Source: Coxiellaceae bacterium
GTDB lineage: Bacteria > Pseudomonadota > Gammaproteobacteria > Coxiellales > Coxiellaceae
Assembly (NCBI GenBank): GCA_014238325.1
Contig: JABABH010000221.1
Location: 1-8,140 of the forward strand
Length of the DNA: 8,140 nt
Reading direction: 5' to 3'
In this document: positions 1 to 5,870 of the stretch, piece by piece
Layout: every line of letters starts with the position of its first letter
Position numbering within the stretch: the stretch's first letter is position 1
Notes under the pieces: generated by a model
Databases searched by the model: none
What the model was told of the DNA's origin: nothing
What the model saw: only the letters and a program-made list of their open reading frames with translations
Program-made: the position numbers and the translations under genes

Positions 1-75
1 TCACCACAAGGTTACGAGAAATTCACGAGCAGGATTAGGTGTTTCGACAAAATGTTCGGTAACTGATTGATTAAT
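1..75. other. unassigned left edge
   Basis: I cannot assign this stretch. On the plus strand the frame beginning at base 1 stays open to a TGA at 64-66 (last residues IRCFDKMFGN), so it could be the 3' end of a gene that converges on the tRNA. On the minus strand a frame also runs from the tRNA CCA end to a TGA at 1-3, but it has no ATG, GTG or TTG start after the tRNA. No clear hairpin plus T-run terminator for the tRNA is visible. I do not recognise either peptide. Confidence 0.2.
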
Positions 76-151
<76 letters not shown>

Positions 152-163
152 GTATGTTCTGCG

Positions 164-193
164 ATCATAACATTAATATTTGCCCCTATTCAA
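164..193 (-). promoter_or_regulatory. sigma-70-type promoter of tRNA-Lys
   Basis: Reading the minus strand, TTGAAT (188-193) is followed after 18 bases by TATGAT (164-169), a 5/6 match to the -10 consensus. The predicted transcript starts about 5 bases before the mature tRNA 5' end at 151. CGC directly follows the -10 element, a G/C-rich discriminator of the kind seen at stringently controlled stable-RNA promoters. This is pattern matching only. Confidence 0.6.
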
Positions 194-332
194 GATCCAA
201 ATTTTAAAACCCTGGAGCGTCGGTTACCATGCCATTCTATAATATGTGCTGACATAAAAGGCTATACATTATTGTCACTCACCTGACATACTATCCATGA
301 CTATGACCGTATACACCTTAAATTTTAAATAA

Positions 333-347
333 GTTATTATAAATAAC
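333..347 (+). promoter_or_regulatory. AT-rich inverted repeat over a candidate -10 of the S9 peptidase gene
   Basis: GTTATT (333-338) and AATAAC (342-347) form a perfect 6-bp inverted repeat around ATA. The repeat contains the -10-like hexamers TATTAT (335-340) and TATAAA (338-343). It lies 32 bases before the ATG of the peptidase gene, in a very A/T-rich stretch (318-350). No good -35 hexamer is seen 16-18 bases upstream. It could be the promoter -10 region with an overlapping repressor site, or only A/T-rich sequence. Confidence 0.3.
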
Positions 348-379
348 GACAACATTAAACTGAGTGTATTCATTTCACC

Positions 380-2293
380 ATGCATCAAAAAACAACCCCC
401 TATGGCAACTGGACTTCCCCTATTACTGCTGCACAGGTTGCAGCATCAGCCAAGTATTTGCAAAATATTCAATCTGATTCAGAATATATTTATTGGCTAG
501 AAAGTCGTCCAGAAGAGCAAGGGCGCCAAGTTGTTATGCGTATGTCTTTGTTATCCAACACTGTCTATACTCATACCCCCCCATCCTATCATGTGCGCTC
601 CCGCGTCCATGAATATGGTGGCGGTGATTATTGTGTGCATCATGGAACAGTCTATTTTTGTAATGATCAGGATCAACGTTTATATCAACAAAAAGAACAG
701 ACTATCCTTCCCTTAACAACGGCGCCTAAAATGTCCAAGGCATGGCGTTATGCTGATCCTATTTGCACGCCTGATAGCGCCCATATCATTGTTATACGTG
801 AATCACATCACACACACCAGACGCTTCATGAACTGGTTGCCATTTCCACCGATCCTGATCAGCCAGGTATCAAAATATTGGCGACAGGCTATGATTTCTA
901 CTCCTCCCCTGCTATCAGCTCAGATGGTCAGCAGCTAGCATGGATTTGCTGGAATCATCCACATATGCCCTGGGATAGCACAGAACTGTGGCTGGCTGAA
1001 CTGTCCCCCAATATGGAATTAATACACCCCCGATGCATTGCAGGTGGCCCCACTGAATCCGTGATGCAACCACAATGGTCACCCGATGACCGCTTATTTT
1101 TTATTTCCGATCAAAATAATTGGTGGAATATCTACCTCTATTCCCCCCTCTATGCGCACGATAAAAAAACAGCTTATTCGCCAGTATGCTCGATGCCCGC
1201 AGAATGCGCCGTACCACCCTGGGTTTTTGGAATACGCACCTATGCTTTTCTGGATGCAGAACGTGTGATTGTACTGAGTATTCGCCAGGGACAATCCGAA
1301 ATCGGCATGATAGACCATCACCAATACCAGCCATTCTCACTACCATTTACGCATCTAATACCCACGCTCAGCCTCTATCAAAATAAAATTTTTATGATCG
1401 GAGCGACCAGCACGGTGCTGCCTGTCCTAGCTGAATACGAACTGAACTCTGACACCCTCCAGATCCATTATAAAAGTGCATCGATGAGCATGGATCCCGA
1501 CTATATTTCAACTGCAGAAGCACTCTGCTTTCCTACCATTGACGATGAAAGCGCCTATGGATTTTATTATCCGCCCTGTAACCGAGATTATGTCGCACCC
1601 GATACTGAAAAACCGCCGTTAATACTATGCTGCCATGGAGGACCAACCGCGGCGACCCATCCCTCCCTGAATCTAAAAATTCAATTTTGGACAAGCCGAG
1701 GATTTGCTGTCATGGATGTCAATTATGCTGGCAGTACAGGCTTTGGTAAGGCCTATCGTCATCGCTTATATCAGCAATGGGGAAAGATAGACGTGGCTGA
1801 TTGCGTACAAGCGACTACCTACCTCATTGAAAAAAATAGGGTCGATCCACATCGCCTCTTTATACGCGGCAGCAGTTCTGGTGGTTATACGGTATTATGT
1901 GCCCTCGTTTTTTATGATATTTTTCGAGCAGGGTGCGGTTATGCCGGTATTGCTGATTTAGTCAGTCTGCAAGATATTCAGGATAATGGCTTTGAGTCTC
2001 ATTATTTTCATACACTTATCGGCCCTTATCCTGAAGAAAAATCCGCCTATATAGCTCGTTCCCCTCTTTATCATGCCGACCAACTCTCTTCGCCAGTTTT
2101 ATTCGTCCAAGGTCTCGAGGATAACATTGTGCCTCCTCAGCAAGCTGAAACCATGATCGCTGCCATGAAAAAACACGATGTGCCCTATACTTATATAACC
2201 TTTTCCGAAGAAGGCCATTCCCTCAAAAAAGCCAACAATATTCAACGCGCACTTGAAAAAGAGCTCAATTTTTATCAAAACATGCTGATATAA
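380..2293 (+). CDS. S9 family (prolyl oligopeptidase-type) serine peptidase
   Basis: This 637-residue protein is a cytoplasmic dipeptidyl-aminopeptidase/acylaminoacyl-peptidase-like serine hydrolase that should trim short peptides. Residues about 1-395 look like the N-terminal beta-propeller: the opening PYGNWTSPITA, the YWLESRPEEQGR and VHEYGGGDY motifs and repeated SPDD/SSDGQ-type blade turns are typical of the S9C group. Residues about 405-637 are the alpha/beta-hydrolase domain. The oxyanion motif HGGP is at 419-422. The nucleophile elbow GSSSGG is at 497-502, with Ser499 as nucleophile. Asp581 (in LEDNIVPP) and His613 (in EEGHSL) complete the triad, so the enzyme should be active. There is no signal peptide or membrane segment. 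The ATG is chosen because the family's conserved N-terminus follows within a few residues, although no Shine-Dalgarno sequence is evident. The gene stands alone between the divergent tRNA and the lipid gene cluster. Substrate specificity cannot be read from sequence. Confidence 0.93.
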   Translation: MHQKTTPYGNWTSPITAAQVAASAKYLQNIQSDSEYIYWLESRPEEQGRQVVMRMSLLSNTVYTHTPPSYHVRSRVHEYGGGDYCVHHGTVYFCNDQDQRLYQQKEQTILPLTTAPKMSKAWRYADPICTPDSAHIIVIRESHHTHQTLHELVAISTDPDQPGIKILATGYDFYSSPAISSDGQQLAWICWNHPHMPWDSTELWLAELSPNMELIHPRCIAGGPTESVMQPQWSPDDRLFFISDQNNWWNIYLYSPLYAHDKKTAYSPVCSMPAECAVPPWVFGIRTYAFLDAERVIVLSIRQGQSEIGMIDHHQYQPFSLPFTHLIPTLSLYQNKIFMIGATSTVLPVLAEYELNSDTLQIHYKSASMSMDPDYISTAEALCFPTIDDESAYGFYYPPCNRDYVAPDTEKPPLILCCHGGPTAATHPSLNLKIQFWTSRGFAVMDVNYAGSTGFGKAYRHRLYQQWGKIDVADCVQATTYLIEKNRVDPHRLFIRGSSSGGYTVLCALVFYDIFRAGCGYAGIADLVSLQDIQDNGFESHYFHTLIGPYPEEKSAYIARSPLYHADQLSSPVLFVQGLEDNIVPPQQAETMIAAMKKHDVPYTYITFSEEGHSLKKANNIQRALEKELNFYQNMLI

Positions 2294-2344
2294 CGTATGT
2301 GATCCATCATGCACATCGTTCATGTAGAGTGCTACCTTCCTGCT

Positions 2345-2448
2345 TAATTTCTTGCTCGTCGCCTCGCAGATTAAACCTAAATTAATCAGTAGAAACAATC
2401 AATTATAGTTAAATCTATGATTCTAGCCGACAGCAAATCAAGAAATTA
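2345..2448. repeat. 10-bp inverted repeat with smaller nested repeats upstream of the desaturase
   Basis: TAATTTCTTG (2345-2354) and CAAGAAATTA (2439-2448) are perfect reverse complements 84 bases apart. Between them GATTAA (2369-2374) and TTAATC (2382-2387) form a second inverted repeat with a 7-base spacer. Just downstream GCTTT (2453-2457) and AAAGC (2464-2468) form a third, next to the candidate -10 element. None has the G/C-rich stem and T-run of an intrinsic terminator. They fill the 185-bp gap between the peptidase and desaturase genes and might be operator half-sites or an RNA fold, but chance is possible in A/T-rich DNA. Confidence 0.35.
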
Positions 2449-2470
2449 CTTCGCTTTAATCTAAAAGCTG

Positions 2471-2476
2471 TATACT
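2471..2476 (+). promoter_or_regulatory. candidate -10 element of the desaturase-orn-plsY cluster
   Basis: TATACT matches five of six bases of the -10 consensus. No convincing -35 hexamer lies 16-18 bases upstream, where a short inverted repeat is found instead, so an activator-dependent promoter is possible. If it is used, transcription starts near 2482-2484, downstream of the first ATG (2479), and translation would have to begin at the second in-frame ATG (2515). Confidence 0.3.
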
Positions 2477-2478
2477 AT

Positions 2479-3606
2479 ATGGAGCATTCTGTAACCTTCA
2501 AAAAATGGCGAAAAATGAATAATAAGGAAAAACGATCTATTAACTGGCTCAATATGCTCTTTATTTTGCTGACTGCGGCCGTAGCCGTAATAGCAACACC
2601 GTGGATAATCGTGATGGGTTGGGTGAAAGGGCCCACTTGGATTCTGGCAGCTGTGATGATGATGCTAACAGGTTTATCCATCACCGCGGGTTATCATCGG
2701 CTCTGTGCGCATAAAAGCTACCAAGCATCTTGGCCCGTACGTCTGCTGCTAGCTTTATTTGGAGCTGCTGCCTTTCAAGGAAGCATTATGGAATGGTGCA
2801 CGGATCATCGTACACACCATCGATATACGGATACAGAGGATGATCCTTATAATATTAAACAAGGTTTCTGGCATGCCCATATCACTTGGCTGTTTTTTTT
2901 AGATCCTACAAAAAGAAATTTTAGCAATGTTGAAGACCTTCAATCAGATCCGATCTATAGCTTTCAGCATCGATTTTATCCCCTATTAGCTGTCATGATG
3001 AGCTTTGTACTACCCACGATAATAGGGGCTTTGTGGGGTAATGCCATCAGCGCTCTCATTATTGCGGGGCTTCTGCGAGTGACCGTGGTCTATCAAATGA
3101 CTTTTTTTATTAATTCATTATGCCATTTAGTGGGTAAGCAAACTTATAAAAGCTCATCTGCGCGCGATAATTGGGTCACAGCCTTAGTCACTTTTGGGGA
3201 AGGTTTTCATAATTTTCATCATCAATTCCCTATAGATTATAGAAATGGTCTACGATTTTTTCATTTTGATCCAACAAAATGGTTAATTTATGCTCTCGCT
3301 AAACTTGGCTTAGCATCCGATTTAAAACGCATCGATACACACCGTGTGATTAAATATCGCATACAAACAGAATCACAACGATTTAAGCATACCTCTGAAG
3401 AATTAATAAAATCGGTCTATACCCGTATTGACCATTTATTAACTCATCTGGAAAAGCTAGAGCAAGATTACAACCGCATGAAACAAATGAAGCTGAAAAA
3501 ATATCGAACCACCATTGCTGAGACGAAATCACGATTAAAAGCGACCCATAAAGAATTGAAAGCCTATCTTGCTATTTGGGATACCTTATTAGCCGTCAAT
3601 ACTTAA
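2479..3606 (+). CDS. acyl-CoA/fatty acid delta-9-type desaturase (membrane di-iron)
   Basis: This integral membrane desaturase of the stearoyl-CoA-desaturase type should introduce a cis double bond, probably delta-9, into saturated acyl chains, using O2 and electrons from a separate donor. Three histidine boxes hold the di-iron centre: HRLCAH (73-78), HRTHH (110-114) and HNFHH (244-248), with the family motif NSLCH at 212-216. Hydrophobic segments lie at about 25-48, 53-70, 86-104, 164-187 and 189-211. No cytochrome b5 or ferredoxin domain is fused. Residues about 295-370 are a charged helical tail with coiled-coil character. The start is uncertain: ATG 2479 gives 375 residues, whereas ATG 2515 (363 residues) lies closer to the usual family N-terminus and suits the candidate -10 element. 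Neither has a Shine-Dalgarno sequence. orn follows after 16 bp and plsY after that, suggesting co-transcription with a membrane lipid gene. Confidence 0.92.
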   Translation: MEHSVTFKKWRKMNNKEKRSINWLNMLFILLTAAVAVIATPWIIVMGWVKGPTWILAAVMMMLTGLSITAGYHRLCAHKSYQASWPVRLLLALFGAAAFQGSIMEWCTDHRTHHRYTDTEDDPYNIKQGFWHAHITWLFFLDPTKRNFSNVEDLQSDPIYSFQHRFYPLLAVMMSFVLPTIIGALWGNAISALIIAGLLRVTVVYQMTFFINSLCHLVGKQTYKSSSARDNWVTALVTFGEGFHNFHHQFPIDYRNGLRFFHFDPTKWLIYALAKLGLASDLKRIDTHRVIKYRIQTESQRFKHTSEELIKSVYTRIDHLLTHLEKLEQDYNRMKQMKLKKYRTTIAETKSRLKATHKELKAYLAIWDTLLAVNT

Positions 3607-3622
3607 ACTACGATGCACTATC

Positions 3623-4168
3623 ATGGCCGTTAATCAGCACAATCTTATTTGGATAGATCTAGAAATGACGGGGCTTGACCCTGAAAAGGACCATCTATTA
3701 GAGATTGCTACTATTGTCACCGATTCTGACTTACATATTTTAGCAGAAGGGCCTGTCTTAGCGATCCATCAACCTACCGCTATCTTAGAGGACATGGATG
3801 AATGGAACCAAACTCAACACAGAAAGTCTGGCCTGTTTGATCGTGTGATTGCGAGCCTTTGCCATGAGTCACAGGCGGAAGCAGAAACACTGAGCTTCCT
3901 AGCTCAATATGTGCCAGCACAGGTCTCCCCTATGTGTGGTAATTCTATTTGCCAAGATCGTCGATTTCTAGTCCGTTATATGCCTCATCTAGCTCAATAT
4001 TTTCACTATCGTCATCTGGATGTCAGCACCTTAAAAATTCTTGCTCAACGCTGGGCACCCCAGGTTGCGGCCTCGGCCAAAAAAAAGACACAACACTTGG
4101 CTCTTCAAGATATACGAGATTCGATTCAAGAATTAATCCATTATCGACAATATTTGCTAAAATGTTAA
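3623..4168 (+). CDS. orn: oligoribonuclease (DEDDh 3'-5' exonuclease)
   Basis: Orn degrades 2-5-nt RNA fragments, including pGpG from cyclic-di-GMP breakdown, to mononucleotides in the cytoplasm. At 181 residues it has the same length as the E. coli enzyme and aligns along its whole length. The opening WIDLEMTGLDP gives Asp12 and Glu14 (ExoI). CGNSICQDRRF gives Asp112 (ExoII), followed by the family signature LDVSTLK at 132-138. His158 and Asp163 complete the DEDDh metal site. The ATG is the only start that gives the family N-terminus, but there is no clear ribosome-binding site in the 16-bp gap after the desaturase, so translation may be coupled. A run of eight A (4079-4086) sits in codons 153-155 just before the last two catalytic residues. 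Location between two membrane lipid genes looks positional rather than functional. Confidence 0.97.
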   Translation: MAVNQHNLIWIDLEMTGLDPEKDHLLEIATIVTDSDLHILAEGPVLAIHQPTAILEDMDEWNQTQHRKSGLFDRVIASLCHESQAEAETLSFLAQYVPAQVSPMCGNSICQDRRFLVRYMPHLAQYFHYRHLDVSTLKILAQRWAPQVAASAKKKTQHLALQDIRDSIQELIHYRQYLLKC

Positions 4169-4209
4169 GAAGGCAGCAGCGCTGATTATATGCACATTTT
4201 TCTGCCAAA

Positions 4210-4214
4210 AAGGA
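4210..4214 (+). promoter_or_regulatory. ribosome-binding site of plsY
   Basis: AAGGA lies 7 bases before the plsY ATG. It is the only clear Shine-Dalgarno sequence among the plus-strand genes here and fixes the plsY start. Confidence 0.7.
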
Positions 4215-4221
4215 TGTTTTT

Positions 4222-4833
4222 ATGTATACATTGGTGAGTTTTATTCTAGCTTATTTAATTGGATCCATCGCTTGCTCAATTATCGTTGCAAAAATACTCA
4301 AACGACCTGATCCACGCGAACATGGTTCAAAAAATGCAGGTACTACGAATATATTACGCACTACTGGCAAGCAAGCTGCTCTCTATGTCATGCTGGGAGA
4401 TGTCCTTAAAGGTCTCGTTGCGGTTATTCTTGCACGTCTATTACATGTTCATGACTTTGGGTTAGCTTGTGTCGCATTGATAGCTGTGCTGGGACATATT
4501 TATCCTTTATACTTCAAATTTAAAGGAGGAAAAGGCGTGGCAACCATGTTGGGTGCCTTATTAGGCCTCTCTTTTTGGATAGGTCTGTTTGTCATCGCCA
4601 CATGGGTAATACTCCTTTATATTTTCCGATACGCCTCATTAGCCTCATTAGCCTCTGCCGTAGCTGCTCCCATTTATACCTTGGTTGGAAGCGATTTTTA
4701 TTATTTTGTACCTATATTAGCCATTTCAGGATTGATAATTTGGAAACATTGGGACAATATTAGCCGTCTCTATGCGGGTACAGAAGATAAAATTAATCTC
4801 GATCATTTTATCAAACCTAGGAAAGAAGAATAG
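4222..4833 (+). CDS. plsY: acyl-phosphate:glycerol-3-phosphate acyltransferase PlsY
   Basis: PlsY moves an acyl group from acyl-phosphate (made by PlsX, not in this window) to sn-glycerol-3-phosphate to give lysophosphatidate, the first committed step of phospholipid synthesis in most bacteria. It is a small inner-membrane protein. At 203 residues it has the usual length, with about five hydrophobic segments (about 1-25, 52-73, 79-97, 108-135, 138-175). The three conserved loop motifs are present: GSKNAGTTN (35-43), GHIYPLYFKFKGGKG (91-105) and HWDNISRL (176-183). Asn38, His92 and the Lys/Gly-rich phosphate-binding loop are intact. A good Shine-Dalgarno sequence precedes the ATG. It lies 53 bp after orn on the same strand and ends 16 bp before the convergent tsaD. 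plsY beside tsaD is common in gammaproteobacteria. The usual partner folB is not here. Confidence 0.97.
   Translation: MYTLVSFILAYLIGSIACSIIVAKILKRPDPREHGSKNAGTTNILRTTGKQAALYVMLGDVLKGLVAVILARLLHVHDFGLACVALIAVLGHIYPLYFKFKGGKGVATMLGALLGLSFWIGLFVIATWVILLYIFRYASLASLASAVAAPIYTLVGSDFYYFVPILAISGLIIWKHWDNISRLYAGTEDKINLDHFIKPRKEE
4633..4655 (+). repeat. 9-bp tandem repeat inside plsY
   Basis: The unit GCCTCATTA occurs twice in a row (4633-4641 and 4642-4650), followed by the first five bases of a third copy (4651-4655). Because the unit is three codons, gain or loss of a copy adds or removes Ala-Ser-Leu in a membrane segment (about residues 138-145) without shifting the frame. Confidence 0.6.
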
Positions 4834-4849
4834 ATCGTATCTCTGCAGA

Positions 4850-5866
4850 TTAGCTTAAATCTTCCATCGACCAGCGTGATTTCACAGTAATGCTTGTCCC
4901 CTCTTCTTGCTTGCCGCGTTGGATATGCAAATACCCATTATAAGCAACCATCGCGCCATTATCCGTGCAAAACAGCGGGCGCGGAAAATAAACACGACCT
5001 CCTTGTTGGTAAACAGTATCTATAAAACGACTGCGTAATCGTTGGTTAGAGGCCACCCCACCCACCACCACTAAGCAAGTCAATTCACAAGAGGTGAGCG
5101 CGCGCATGGATTTAGCGACCAACACATCTACCACCGCCTCTTCAAAAGCTCGAGCAATATCAGCATATAAGCTAGGATCATTCAGCTCACGATGCTGTTC
5201 GAGACACTTTAGGGCATGGGTTTTCAAGCCACTGAAACTAAAGTTAAAACCCGATCGGTGATACAAGGGACGTGGGAAGCGAAATCGCGCCGGATTGCCT
5301 TTTTCTGCTAGTTTTGATAATGCAGGACCGCCAGGATAAGGAAGCCCTAATAGCTTAGCAGTTTTATCAAAAGCTTCCCCCACAGCATCATCAACACTCT
5401 CACCCAAGATGGTATATCGGCCCGCTTGATGGACTTGGACTAACATCGTATGTCCACCTGATACTAAGAGTGCGATAAAAGGATACTCGGGTGAATCTGA
5501 CTCCAAATGCACGGCCATTAAATGCGATTCCATATGGTGTACACCGATGATTGGGATACGCAAAGCATAAGCCATACTTTTAGCCAAGACCGCTCCGACC
5601 ATCAAACCGCCGATTAAACCAGGACCTTTGGTATAGGCAATAGCATCTATCTCATGCTTAGCAAGCCCTGCCTCCTCTAAAACTTGCATCACAAGCGGCA
5701 ACGTACGACGAATATGATCACGTGAGGCTAGCTCAGGCACAACCCCTCCATAAGGAATATGGAGAGGAATTTGGCTGTAAATATGATGCGACAACAAACC
5801 TTGATGACTATCATACAAAGCAACTGCTGTTTCATCACAGGAGGTTTCTAAGCCTAAAATACGCAC
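4850..5866 (-). CDS. tsaD: tRNA N6-adenosine threonylcarbamoyltransferase TsaD
   Basis: TsaD transfers the threonylcarbamoyl group from TC-AMP (made by TsaC) to A37 of tRNAs reading ANN codons, forming t6A together with TsaB and TsaE in the cytoplasm. At 338 residues it matches the family length. The ASKHA-fold N-terminus ILGLETSCDETAVA (3-16), the metal site His111/His115 in HHMESH (110-115), SGGHT (136-140), GESVDDAVGEAFDK (155-168), GGVASN (269-274) and Asp302 in TDNGAMVAY are all intact. The start is a GTG 4 bp after the mdh stop, chosen because the family N-terminus begins one codon later. No clear Shine-Dalgarno sequence precedes it, suggesting coupling to mdh. The rpsU-dnaG-rpoD genes that often flank tsaD in gammaproteobacteria are not seen. 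It ends convergently with plsY, 16 bp apart. Confidence 0.97.
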   Translation of the reverse strand: MRILGLETSCDETAVALYDSHQGLLSHHIYSQIPLHIPYGGVVPELASRDHIRRTLPLVMQVLEEAGLAKHEIDAIAYTKGPGLIGGLMVGAVLAKSMAYALRIPIIGVHHMESHLMAVHLESDSPEYPFIALLVSGGHTMLVQVHQAGRYTILGESVDDAVGEAFDKTAKLLGLPYPGGPALSKLAEKGNPARFRFPRPLYHRSGFNFSFSGLKTHALKCLEQHRELNDPSLYADIARAFEEAVVDVLVAKSMRALTSCELTCLVVVGGVASNQRLRSRFIDTVYQQGGRVYFPRPLFCTDNGAMVAYNGYLHIQRGKQEEGTSITVKSRWSMEDLS

Positions 5867-5870
5867 ACGA

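Noticed and set aside
1..75. Minus-strand peptide ending VTLW just after the tRNA
   Set aside because: It has no start codon between the tRNA CCA end and the stop, so it cannot be an independent gene.
238..243. TATAAT as a promoter -10 upstream of the peptidase gene
   Set aside because: The hexamer is perfect, but no -35-like element lies 15-19 bases upstream and the peptidase ATG is about 140 bases away. It cannot be excluded but is not supported.
1094..1346. Overlapping minus-strand frames of 76-81 codons inside the peptidase gene
   Set aside because: They lie wholly inside a well-conserved gene on the other strand, with no recognisable protein features, and are best read as chance open frames.
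2303..2322. ATGTG/CACAT hairpin after the peptidase gene as a terminator
   Set aside because: The stem is only 5 bp and A/T-rich, and no T-run follows.
4172..4206. GGCAG/CTGCC hairpin between orn and plsY as a terminator
   Set aside because: The arms are only 5 bp with a 25-base loop, and the T-run lies inside the loop rather than after the stem. Transcription probably reads through to plsY.
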